A stretch of DNA of 64,000 nucleotides. Origin: Mycolicibacterium mageritense (GTDB taxonomy: Bacteria; Actinomycetota; Actinomycetes; Mycobacteriales; Mycobacteriaceae). Both the position numbers and the translations under genes were made by a program. The notes beneath the pieces are model-generated. The model was given only the letters and a program-made list of their open reading frames with translations, ran no database searches and was not told where the DNA came from. The stretch spans positions 6,820,001 to 6,884,000 of the forward strand of contig NZ_AP022567.1 in assembly GCF_010727475.1 (NCBI RefSeq), written 5' to 3'. Below are positions 19,068-26,558 of this stretch, piece after piece; the stretch's first letter is position 1, and every line of letters begins with the position of its first letter.

Positions 19068-19688
19068 TCAGGGAATCGTCAGCACCTGACCCGGGTGGAT
19101 CAGGTCCGGGTTGGCGATGCCGCTGGCGTTGGCGATCTCCTGGTACCGGTTGCCGTCGCCGTAGAAGCGCTCGGCGATGGCCCACAGCGTGTCACCGGAG
19201 ACCACCGTGTAGGTGCGAGGCTCGGGAGCCGGCGGCGGTGGCGGCGGCGCAGCGGGCTCCGGCTCGGGAGCCGGCGCGGGCGCGGGCTCTTCGACCGCGG
19301 CCGGTGCCACCTCGGGCTCGGGCTCGGGGGCCGGCGCCGGTGGCGGCGGCTCGGAAGTCTCGGTCTTCGACGACCACGCCGGACCGTCCGCGGCGTAGAG
19401 CACGAGATTGCGGTCGTCCTGCAGGACCAGCTTCACGTCCTTCTTGCCCTTGGTGTCGGTGTGCCACACCGGCTTGTCGGGCGTGTAGAGCACGAAGTTG
19501 CCGTCGGTCTGCACCTCGGCACGGACCACGTCCTGGCCGTTGGTTTCCGTCGACCAGACCGCCTGGTCACCGCGAACGTAGAGAACCAGGTTGCCGTCAT
19601 CTTGAAGCGTCAGTGTGTAAGCGCCGTTGTTGGAGGTGAGCGAGCCGCCCTTCTCCAGCTTCTGGCCCTCTGTCAGTGTGTCTCCCAC
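19068..19688 (-). CDS. LysM and bulb-type mannose-binding lectin protein
   Basis: 206 residues, GTG start. Residues 1-110 form a beta-prism II (bulb) lectin with three complete QxDxNxVxY mannose-binding motifs at about 29-37, 60-68 and 90-98. A proline/glutamate/alanine-rich linker (about 112-158) leads to a C-terminal LysM domain (YTVVSGDTLWAIAERFYGDGNRYQEI... ending PGQVLTIP), which binds peptidoglycan or chitin-like glycans. No signal peptide is seen, so the location is uncertain. A mannose-specific lectin of this design has been described from M. smegmatis. Candidate roles are binding of mannosylated cell-wall glycans such as lipoarabinomannan or mannan; this is inference. Confidence 0.9.
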   Translation of the reverse strand: MGDTLTEGQKLEKGGSLTSNNGAYTLTLQDDGNLVLYVRGDQAVWSTETNGQDVVRAEVQTDGNFVLYTPDKPVWHTDTKGKKDVKLVLQDDRNLVLYAADGPAWSSKTETSEPPPPAPAPEPEPEVAPAAVEEPAPAPAPEPEPAAPPPPPPAPEPRTYTVVSGDTLWAIAERFYGDGNRYQEIANASGIANPDLIHPGQVLTIP

Positions 19689-19926
19689 CCAGTTACCCCT
19701 TTCGTGACCTGATTACCGGTTCGGCACCGGCACCCGCCGAGCTTACTGATGCCTGCCTGCATTGTGGGTGATTCCGCTCGGCGGAATTCAAACGTCAGGA
19801 GAACAGTTGGCGGCAGTTGGTGCCGCGCACGCAGGAATACCGCAGAATCCGACTGTGCCCGCAGCGCATCCACTCTCGGCGTTCTACTGAAATCCATTGC
19901 CGGCATGAAGGTTTCGACGACCTCGA

Positions 19927-20847
19927 TCACGCCCGGTCTGCCACCCCGGCCGGCGTCTGCGGTGCGGGGTGCCATCCCGGCGGGCCGAACGCATAGCCGA
20001 ACCGATCGGCCCACCGCGTTGCGCCGCGGATGTCGCGCGCGATCGCCACGTATTCGTGGGTCTGCAACCTCCAGATGTTGAAGGTGTCGACAGGCTTGGT
20101 GAGTCCGTAATGGGGCCGGAACAACTCGCGCTGGAACGTGCCGAACAGCCGGTCCCAGACGATGAGGATGCCGCCGTAGTTGCGGTCCAGGTACTGCGGA
20201 TCTCGACCATGGTGCACCCGGTGGTGCGACGGCGTGTTGAAGACGAATTCTATTGGCCGCCAGAGTCTGTCGATTCGCTCGGTGTGCACCCAGAACTGAT
20301 AGATCAGGTTGACCGAAAAGCTCGCGAACACCAGCCACGGCGGGATCCCCAACAGTGGCAAGGGGATCCATGCGACGATCTCACCGCTGTTGTTCCATTT
20401 CTGCCGCAGTGCGGTCGCGAAGTTGAAGTACTCGCTGGAGTGGTGCGCCTGATGGGTGGCCCAGATCAGCCGTACACGGTGCGCCGTGCGATGGTAGGCG
20501 TAGAACAGCAGGTCGACACCCACGAGGGCGAGCACCCAGGTGTACCAGCGGTCTCCCGGCAGGTGCCACGGTGCGACATAGGTGTACAGCACGGCGTACC
20601 CCAGCAGCGCAACGAACTTCCAGGCTGCCGTGGTGGCGACCGACACCAGCCCCATCGAGATGCTGGCCCATGCGTCCCGCGGGTGGAATGCGCCCGCAGG
20701 CGGGCGCCCGCCGGCCTCGATGTGCTCAAGCCTGCGAGCCGCGGTCCATTCGATCGTCAGCAGGATCAGGAAGAACGGGACCGCGAACAGCACGGGATCC
20801 CGCATCTGCTCCGGCAGCAGATCCAGCACGGACCGCAGCGCGTCCAT
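19927..20847 (-). CDS. erg3: Fatty acid hydroxylase / sterol desaturase-family membrane protein
   Basis: 306 residues, integral membrane. The three histidine boxes of the diiron hydroxylase superfamily are present: HRTAH (about residues 119-123), HQAHH (about 132-136) and HRVHH (about 214-218), separated by hydrophobic segments. Substrate in mycobacteria is unknown; the family acts on sterols, fatty acids or carotenoids using oxygen. It matches Rv1814, annotated erg3, by position and features. ATG at 20847 follows GAAGGGG. It begins 18 bp after the esterase stop codon on the same strand, so it is the last gene of the vWA-esterase-hydroxylase operon. Confidence 0.88.
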   Translation of the reverse strand: MDALRSVLDLLPEQMRDPVLFAVPFFLILLTIEWTAARRLEHIEAGGRPPAGAFHPRDAWASISMGLVSVATTAAWKFVALLGYAVLYTYVAPWHLPGDRWYTWVLALVGVDLLFYAYHRTAHRVRLIWATHQAHHSSEYFNFATALRQKWNNSGEIVAWIPLPLLGIPPWLVFASFSVNLIYQFWVHTERIDRLWRPIEFVFNTPSHHRVHHGRDPQYLDRNYGGILIVWDRLFGTFQRELFRPHYGLTKPVDTFNIWRLQTHEYVAIARDIRGATRWADRFGYAFGPPGWHPAPQTPAGVADRA

Positions 20848-20865
20848 ATCGACCCCTTCGTTCGG

Positions 20866-22416
20866 CTACCGGAAGTTCAGCACCTCACTGCCCCACGCGG
20901 TGCGCAATTCACGGTCAAGGTCGGCGACGGTCTTGTCCTGCTTGTCGATCACCAGCGTCGCCCGATCGTCGTGGCGGTAGGGCCGCCACACCGGCTCGCC
21001 CGGCGCACCGTCGGGCTGGGCCGTCGCGGCGAAGTTGACCCAACGCCGGCGCATGCGTCGCGAGACCGCCTTTCCGTGCTTGAGACCGCCCAGCTTGAAC
21101 GTCGGATCCTTGGGCCCCGCAACCAGATTGCCCCATACATACGGCAGCTCGGTGGCATGCGCGGCGCCCAGCCGGAGCAGCCGCAGCATCGGAGTCGAGA
21201 AGTCGAACCGGTAGAGGTATACCGGCGCCACCGTGCTGTGTCCTTCGGTGAACCACAGCGTCGGCATCCGGAACCCGATGTCGCGGGCCACTCCCATGCC
21301 GCGGGCCTTCGTGCGCAGGCCCGAGTAGGCCGACTGGATCTGCGCCTCGCTGGGCAGTTGCAGACCGGGCTGCTCGGCCGCGATGCCCTCGAACATCGCC
21401 CGGATGGCCTCGGGCGTGATGGGCATGAGCGGCGACTTCATCCACCGGAACAGCGCAGCTTCGTGCTCGTTGGTGCCGATGATCAGTGGCACGCGGTGGG
21501 TCCGCCCTTCGCGCGCGAGTTTGACGGGATAGTCCGGTACCACGTCACCATCGACGATCGGCGCGAACGCCAGCGTGCCGGGGCTCTGCGACGGTACGCC
21601 GTTGAAAACCTCCTTGGTGGCGGCCAGGATCGCCGCGACGGGGATGTCGGCCAGCCGACCGCCGTCGCTGCCCAACTGGTCGAGCACCTGCTCGGCGACC
21701 CGGCGCGACCGTGCGGCGTCGTAGACCGACGTCGCAGGCGAACTCTGCGCGATCGCCCCGGAGAACAGGCCTTCCGCGGCCGGGCTTGCCAGCAGCGTCG
21801 TGACGATCCCGCCACCCGCCGACTCCCCGAAGAGCGTGACCCGGTCCGGATCGCCCCCGAACGCCGCGATGTTGTCGCGCACCCATTCGAGCGCGGCGAG
21901 CACGTCGCGCAGCCCGAGGTTGGTGTCGAACCGCATGCCCGCCGTGCGCGATGGCGAGCCCGCCTCGGACAGGTCCAGGAATCCGAACGCCCCCAGCCGG
22001 TAGTTGACGTTGACGACGACGACGTCGCCCTCACCGGCCAGTACCCCGCCGCGGTACAGCGGCTGGTTGGCCGAGCCCAGCACGTAGGCACCGCCGTGCA
22101 CCCACACCATGACGGGCTTGCCGTCGCCGGGAGTGCTGCCCGAGGGCGCCCAGATGTTCAACCGCAGGCAGTCCTCGCCTTGCGCGCCACCCAGGTCGAG
22201 GGGTATGCGCGGGTCGGTGACCTGCGGGCACACCGGACCGACCCTGGTGGCGTCCGCGACCTCGGTCCACCGGTGCGGTGGTTGCGGTGCCCGCCAACGG
22301 AGTTCACCTGCGGGAGCGGCGGCGTAGCGGATACCCAGCCAGGCCTTGGTCGTACCGTCGTCGACACCGCGCACCGGTCCGTAGGCGGTCTCGACCACCA
22401 GATCGTCGCTCGTCAC
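20866..22416 (-). CDS. Carboxylesterase, type B (para-nitrobenzyl esterase family)
   Basis: 516 residues from a GTG at 22416 preceded by AAAGGGAAC. The alpha/beta-hydrolase features of the type-B family are complete: EDCLRLNIWAP (about residues 81-91), oxyanion loop VWVHGGAYVLGS, nucleophile Ser199 in LFGESAGGG, and an ETAWS-like end region with WRPYRHDD. No signal peptide. It should hydrolyse esters in the cytoplasm; the natural substrate is unknown. The start overlaps the vWA stop (GTGA) and the sterol desaturase-like gene follows after 18 bp, which hints at work on a sterol or fatty ester. Confidence 0.92.
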   Translation of the reverse strand: MTSDDLVVETAYGPVRGVDDGTTKAWLGIRYAAAPAGELRWRAPQPPHRWTEVADATRVGPVCPQVTDPRIPLDLGGAQGEDCLRLNIWAPSGSTPGDGKPVMVWVHGGAYVLGSANQPLYRGGVLAGEGDVVVVNVNYRLGAFGFLDLSEAGSPSRTAGMRFDTNLGLRDVLAALEWVRDNIAAFGGDPDRVTLFGESAGGGIVTTLLASPAAEGLFSGAIAQSSPATSVYDAARSRRVAEQVLDQLGSDGGRLADIPVAAILAATKEVFNGVPSQSPGTLAFAPIVDGDVVPDYPVKLAREGRTHRVPLIIGTNEHEAALFRWMKSPLMPITPEAIRAMFEGIAAEQPGLQLPSEAQIQSAYSGLRTKARGMGVARDIGFRMPTLWFTEGHSTVAPVYLYRFDFSTPMLRLLRLGAAHATELPYVWGNLVAGPKDPTFKLGGLKHGKAVSRRMRRRWVNFAATAQPDGAPGEPVWRPYRHDDRATLVIDKQDKTVADLDRELRTAWGSEVLNFR

Positions 22417-23069
22417 ACCGTTCCCTTTCCGCCGTCCTGCGCGGCCTCCCGGTCCGCAGCGGAGAATCCCTCGACCGCAGCGCCCGGCGCCGCCATGCGT
22501 TTGCGCGACACGTAACCCGCCGCCGCGGCGAAGGCGTTGCTCACCCCGGCCCCCGACGCTCGATAGGTGATCGACTTGTCGGCCGCGATGCCCAGCCCGC
22601 GCCCGATCGCGACGGCGTCCATGTTCGCACCGAGAAACAGGAAATCCCAGGCATATTCGGACTCCTGGCGGCGGATGACCGCGCGAATGGCCTCGTGCGT
22701 CCATTCCTTGCTGGAGTTCTCGTGCCCGTCGGTGAGGACGACGACGACCACCTTGCCGGGGCGTTCGTGCTCGGGCAGCGCGGAAAGTTCCGCGCCGACA
22801 TCGGTGACGAGTCGGCCGAGCGCGTCGTACAGCGCCGTCGCACCGCGCGGCTGCAGCTCCAGCCGCGGCACGGCACCGATCTCACGGTTGGCGTACACCA
22901 CGTCGTAGTCGGTGTCGAACTGCGCGAGCGTCACATGCACCGTGCCGGGCGTGGCTCGCTGCTGATCGATGAACGCGTTGAATCCGCCCTCGGTGTCGGC
23001 CTTGATGGATTCCATCGATCCAGACCGGTCGAGAAGTACGGCGATCAGAGTCCGTGTCGGGTCTGTCAT
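22413..23069 (-). CDS. von Willebrand factor A domain protein
   Basis: 218 residues, start ATG at 23069 with GAGGAG upstream. The vWA fold covers most of the protein; the metal-ion-dependent adhesion site DxSxS is Asp14-Ser16-Ser18 (LLDRSGSM), with TALYDALGRL and VVVVLTDGHENSSK as the following MIDAS loops. The C-terminus (KRMAAPGAAVEGFSAADRE) carries a basic, partly disordered tail. No signal peptide or membrane helix. Similar stand-alone vWA proteins occur in many actinobacteria; the partner is unknown. First gene of an operon with the esterase. Confidence 0.85.
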   Translation of the reverse strand: MTDPTRTLIAVLLDRSGSMESIKADTEGGFNAFIDQQRATPGTVHVTLAQFDTDYDVVYANREIGAVPRLELQPRGATALYDALGRLVTDVGAELSALPEHERPGKVVVVVLTDGHENSSKEWTHEAIRAVIRRQESEYAWDFLFLGANMDAVAIGRGLGIAADKSITYRASGAGVSNAFAAAAGYVSRKRMAAPGAAVEGFSAADREAAQDGGKGTV

Positions 23070-23212
23070 GGTTGCTCCTCGCTGACGCAACTAGGTGAAC
23101 TCTGCCACGGTACGCAGCAACCATCGACACGGCCTGGACCGGCCATTTCCGGCCCGGCCCCGGACAAACATTCTCGGTGGTCGCAAACCTCGGCACGGCC
23201 GCGGACCGACCG

Positions 23213-23218
23213 TAGCGT
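23213..23218 (+). promoter_or_regulatory. Possible -10 element of a leaderless promoter
   Basis: TAGCGT, eight bases, then ATG 23227. No ribosome site is seen in front of the gene, so a leaderless start is plausible. Confidence 0.35.
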
Positions 23219-23226
23219 CGGCGCCC

Positions 23227-24474
23227 ATGACCGTCACCGCACCGGAGATCACCGATGTCCCATTTCTGAGTACGCCGCAGGAGGCGCTCGCCGCCGCCGA
23301 TGCGCTGAGCGCGGAGCTGGCCGACGGCAGCGCCGAGCGTGAACGCTCGGGTGCCTCGCTGCTGCCGCAGCTGCGGCGGGTCGCCGAATCGGGCCTGCTT
23401 GGCATCGTGGTACCCGCCGAGCACGGCGGGCCGGGCCTGCCAGCGGCGACGAAGGTCGACGTGCTGCGTCGGCTGTCGCGCGGCGACGGTGCGGTCGGCC
23501 AGCTGCTGTTGTCGCATTTCGTTATCGGGCAAGCCATTTCAGGGCTCGGCCGACAGGAGCCCGCCAACCGCATCTATGCCGACATCCTCGCCGGCGCCCA
23601 GCTGGGCAACGCCAGCGCCGAGCGGGGCACCGCGACAGCGCTCGACCGCCGCGTCACAGTCGCCAAGCGCGACGACGGCAGTTGGGTGCTGAACGGCACG
23701 AAGTACTACGCCACGGGCGCGCTCGGCGCAACCTGGATCGCGGTGGCCGCTGTCATCGCCGACCGCGCCGGCGAGACCGCGACGGTGTTCGTGCGCCCCG
23801 ACCAGGACGGTGTCACGCTGGCCCTGGACAAGTGGTCGGCATTCGGCCAGCGCGGCACCGCGAGCGGTGAGGTACGGCTGGCCGATGTCGTTGTCGACGG
23901 CGATCTGGTCGTCGAAGAGGGTGCGGCGCCGGACCCGGTCGACGGCCCGCCCAGTGTGCTCGGTGCCTACGACCAGGCCTTGCACGCCGCCGTCGACATC
24001 GGAATCGCCCGTGCCGCACTGGAAGACGGTGCCGCGTTCGTGCACACCACATCGCGGCCGTGGAAAGAGGCGGTGCTGGCCGGGGTGTCGCGTGCCGACG
24101 AGGAACCGCATGTGGTGCGGCGCTTCGGCGAACTGACAGCGCGGCTGTACGCACTGGAGGCGCTGTTGGCCGCGGGCACCGCGGTGGTGGACCGAGGCCT
24201 GGCCGAGGACGAGCTGTCGCGGGACACCGCGGCGGAGGCGTCGCTCAAGATCGCGGCGGCCAAGGCACTTGCGCAGGAGTACGCCGTCGAGATCGCCAGC
24301 GGCATCTTCGAACTGACCGGCACCTCGGGAACCGACTCCGCGGTGAACCTCGACCGGCATTGGCGCAACGTCCGCACGCACTCACTGCACGATCCGGCCC
24401 GCTGGAAGTACGTGCACCTGGGCAATCACACGCTGCGCGGCACTCGCCCGCCCCGGCTGGGCCTGGTGCTCTGA
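23227..24474 (+). CDS. DszC/SfnB-like flavin-dependent monooxygenase (acyl-CoA dehydrogenase fold)
   Basis: 415 residues with an acyl-CoA dehydrogenase-type fold: N-terminal helical domain, middle beta domain (NGTKYYATGALGATW, about residues 157-171) and C-terminal helical domain. The C-terminal block DRHWRNVRTHSLHDPARWKYVHLGNHTL is characteristic of the DszC/SfnB branch, which uses FMNH2 and oxygen on sulfur compounds such as dibenzothiophene or sulfones, rather than of true acyl-CoA dehydrogenases. The usual catalytic glutamate of acyl-CoA dehydrogenases is not evident. Followed after 17 bp by a MetE-like gene and then a pair of SMR exporters, so a sulfur-compound role is plausible but unproven. 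Confidence 0.85.
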   Translation: MTVTAPEITDVPFLSTPQEALAAADALSAELADGSAERERSGASLLPQLRRVAESGLLGIVVPAEHGGPGLPAATKVDVLRRLSRGDGAVGQLLLSHFVIGQAISGLGRQEPANRIYADILAGAQLGNASAERGTATALDRRVTVAKRDDGSWVLNGTKYYATGALGATWIAVAAVIADRAGETATVFVRPDQDGVTLALDKWSAFGQRGTASGEVRLADVVVDGDLVVEEGAAPDPVDGPPSVLGAYDQALHAAVDIGIARAALEDGAAFVHTTSRPWKEAVLAGVSRADEEPHVVRRFGELTARLYALEALLAAGTAVVDRGLAEDELSRDTAAEASLKIAAAKALAQEYAVEIASGIFELTGTSGTDSAVNLDRHWRNVRTHSLHDPARWKYVHLGNHTLRGTRPPRLGLVL

Positions 24475-24491
24475 CGGGAAAGCGGCCAAAC

Positions 24492-25583
24492 ATGAGCTAC
24501 GACAAGAAGTTCTACCTCACCGGAAGCATCAACCAGCCGACGGTCGCCGATGCGTTCCGATTCGTCGGCATCAAGCTGCAGGGCGCCGCGACGGGCGAGA
24601 CACGAGTGAGCCGGGTGCCCGACGGTGAACCGGGCGACCGGGCAAACTGGGTACTCACCCAGACCCCGCATTTTCTGGACAACCCGACGCTCGACGTGGT
24701 CGAGGTCGATGGCCGACGCGTGGCCCGGCTGCGTCCCGGCACCACTGCGGCCGACGTGACGTTTCCGGGATTCGACTACCAGGACCACGCCATCGCGTCC
24801 TATGAGTTGTTCCGTGCCGCCCGAGCCCGCGGTGAGTTAGCCGCGGACTCCAAGTTTCTGGTGTCGATTCCGACACCGTTCAACGCCGTGAACTTCTTCG
24901 TCGAGTTCGGCTCGCAGGTCGAGGTGGCCCGCGCCTACGAGAAGCCGCTGAAGGACAGTGTCGACGCGATCCAGGACACGATCCCCCATCGGGATCTGGT
25001 GATCCAGTGGGATCTGCCGATCGAGGACGCCACGATCGAGGGCTGGTTTCCGAACCCGTACCGCGACTTCGAGGAGATCTACGCCGTCACGGCACGCGCC
25101 GCTTCGTGGGTGCACGACGATGTCGAGCTCACCTTCCATCTCTGCTATGGAGATTCGAAGTTCGGGGCGTCGCCGTTCATGGGTGATCCGCCCGACGACG
25201 AAGCCGCGGCCCGCGGCGGCAGGCACATCTATCCGCGCGACGCCTCGGTGATCGTCGCGGTGGCCAACGGGTTGTCCCGCCACGTCGCACGCCGCATCGA
25301 CGCCTTCCAGGCGGCGACCGTGACCACATGGAACAAGCTTGCCCATTGGCAGCCGTTAGCCAGTCTGGCCATCGAACCAGAGACCGAGTTCTACCTTGGT
25401 CTGGTGCACGCCGAGGACGGCGCAGCCGGAGCCCGGTACCGCGCGGCACTGGCCGCCAAGTTTCTGGACCGGTTCGGGCTGTCCACCGAGTGTGGCCTGG
25501 GCCGGCATTCGCCTGAACAGCTCGACGCGGTCACCGATGCGGTCGCGGAACTGTTCGCGGAGCGAGAAGCCGCACTGACCTGA
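24492..25583 (+). CDS. MetE-like (cobalamin-independent methionine synthase C-domain-like) zinc protein
   Basis: 363 residues, not a recognised named family. A TIM-barrel of the UROD/MetE superfamily is suggested by VSIPTPFNAVNFFVEFG, LVIQWDLPIEDATI and FYLGLVHAEDG. The zinc-ligand pattern of MetE is retained: FHLCYGD gives His216 and Cys218 (MetE has HxC), and STECGLGR gives Cys334 (MetE has DCGLK). It is half the length of MetE, as only the catalytic C-terminal barrel is represented. Adjacency to a DszC/SfnB-like monooxygenase suggests transfer of a methyl or thiol group in sulfur metabolism. I infer a thiol alkyltransferase-type role; no substrate can be named. Confidence 0.75.
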   Translation: MSYDKKFYLTGSINQPTVADAFRFVGIKLQGAATGETRVSRVPDGEPGDRANWVLTQTPHFLDNPTLDVVEVDGRRVARLRPGTTAADVTFPGFDYQDHAIASYELFRAARARGELAADSKFLVSIPTPFNAVNFFVEFGSQVEVARAYEKPLKDSVDAIQDTIPHRDLVIQWDLPIEDATIEGWFPNPYRDFEEIYAVTARAASWVHDDVELTFHLCYGDSKFGASPFMGDPPDDEAAARGGRHIYPRDASVIVAVANGLSRHVARRIDAFQAATVTTWNKLAHWQPLASLAIEPETEFYLGLVHAEDGAAGARYRAALAAKFLDRFGLSTECGLGRHSPEQLDAVTDAVAELFAEREAALT

Positions 25584-25600
25584 CCCGACACCGCGTCGGA

Positions 25601-25606
25601 TATGTT
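25601..25606 (+). promoter_or_regulatory. Likely -10 element of a leaderless promoter for the SMR pair
   Basis: TATGTT followed by six bases and the GTG at 25613, just after the stop codon of the MetE-like gene. It suggests that the SMR pair can be transcribed separately from the two upstream genes. Confidence 0.5.
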
Positions 25607-25612
25607 GGTGCG

Positions 25613-25948
25613 GTGCGGAAATGGGCGTTGCTGGTCGCAGCCGTCGCCAGCGAGGTCGCCGCGACGCTGTCGCTTCGCGCGTCCCAGGATCATTCGGCGT
25701 GGCTGATCCTTGTGGTCGTCGGCTATCTCGGAGCGTTCGTGTTGTTGACCTTGGTGCTGCGGGCCGGGATGCCCGTCGGGGTGGCGTACGGCATCTGGGG
25801 CGCACTCGGCACCGCGGCGACTGCGGTGTTGGCGGCCGTGCTGTTCCGCGACCCGTTCACGTGGCCCATAGTGGCCGGGATCGGCCTGATCATTGCCGGG
25901 GTGCTGCTGGTCGAAATGGGTTCGCGGCCACGGGAGCCGCAGACGTGA
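25613..25948 (+). CDS. Small multidrug resistance (SMR) exporter, subunit 1
   Basis: 111 residues with four transmembrane helices. The essential membrane-embedded glutamate is Glu14 in AAVASEVAATLSLRAS, and GMPVGVAYGIWGALGT is the SMR/Gdx signature around residues 52-68. The C-terminus has a short charged tail (GSRPREPQT). Proton-coupled export of cationic drugs or guanidinium-like compounds is the family activity. Its stop codon overlaps the start of a second SMR gene by one base, the arrangement of paired, heterodimeric SMR exporters. Confidence 0.92.
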   Translation: MRKWALLVAAVASEVAATLSLRASQDHSAWLILVVVGYLGAFVLLTLVLRAGMPVGVAYGIWGALGTAATAVLAAVLFRDPFTWPIVAGIGLIIAGVLLVEMGSRPREPQT

Positions 25949-26271
25949 TGTGGCTGGCACTGGCCGGCGCGATCGTGGTCGAGGTGTGCGCGACGCTGGC
26001 GTTGCGGGCCAGCGACGGATTTCGCCGCAAGGCCTGGATCGTCCCGGTGATCGCCGGTTACACGTTGTCGTTCTATCTGCTGTGGCTCGCACTGTCGCAG
26101 GGTGTTCCCGTCGGCGTGGCCTACGGCATCTGGACGGCATGCGGCGTCGCGCTGGTGGCGCTCATCGCCCGGTTCTTGTTCGACGAGCCGCTGACCCCGG
26201 TCATGATGCTGGGTATCGCGTTGATCGTCTCGGGCGTCTTCACCATCGAGCTGGCCGGCGTGACTCATTGA
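25948..26271 (+). CDS. Small multidrug resistance (SMR) exporter, subunit 2
   Basis: 107 residues, four transmembrane helices. The conserved glutamate is Glu12 (VVEVCATLALRAS) and the signature GVPVGVAYGIWTACGV is present. The two SMR proteins differ in their charged loops and tails, which in paired SMR systems fixes opposite topologies of the two subunits. Translation is coupled to the upstream gene through TGATG. The 93-bp repeat array begins nine bases after the stop codon. Confidence 0.92.
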   Translation: MWLALAGAIVVEVCATLALRASDGFRRKAWIVPVIAGYTLSFYLLWLALSQGVPVGVAYGIWTACGVALVALIARFLFDEPLTPVMMLGIALIVSGVFTIELAGVTH

Positions 26272-26279
26272 CTCCTCCC

Positions 26280-26558
26280 GGCGTTGAGCCTGCACTCACG
26301 GCCTAGCCCACTCGCACTTTTGCGCCCGCGCCGCAGAACCAACGCAGCGCCAGTCGACCGCCCAACACTCCCGGCGTTGAGCCTGCACTCACGGCCTAGC
26401 CCACTCACACTTTTGCGCCCTCGCCGCAGAACCAACGCGGCGCTAGTCGACCGCCCAGCACCCCCGGCGTTGAGGCTGCGCTCACGGCACAGCCCACTCG
26501 CACTTTTGCACCCTCGCCGCAGAACCAACGCAGCGCTAGTCGACCGCTCAGCACTTCC
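26280..26558. repeat. 93-bp tandem repeat, three copies (minisatellite, MIRU-like)
   Basis: Three direct copies, each exactly 93 bp, start at 26280, 26373 and 26466 with GGCGTTGAG. Copies 1 and 2 differ at about six positions, copy 3 at a few more. The array fills the space between the convergent SMR and MFS genes, and the MFS stop codon (26548-26550) lies inside the third copy. The unit length is a multiple of three and no frame is closed on several strands, so open frames run through it. Size, intergenic place and stop-codon overlap resemble mycobacterial interspersed repetitive units; sequence identity to known MIRUs was not checked. Confidence 0.95.

Noticed and set aside
19969..22515. 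848-codon plus-strand frame
   Set aside because: Antisense to the sterol desaturase and esterase genes, both with complete catalytic motifs; composition is that of a GC shadow.
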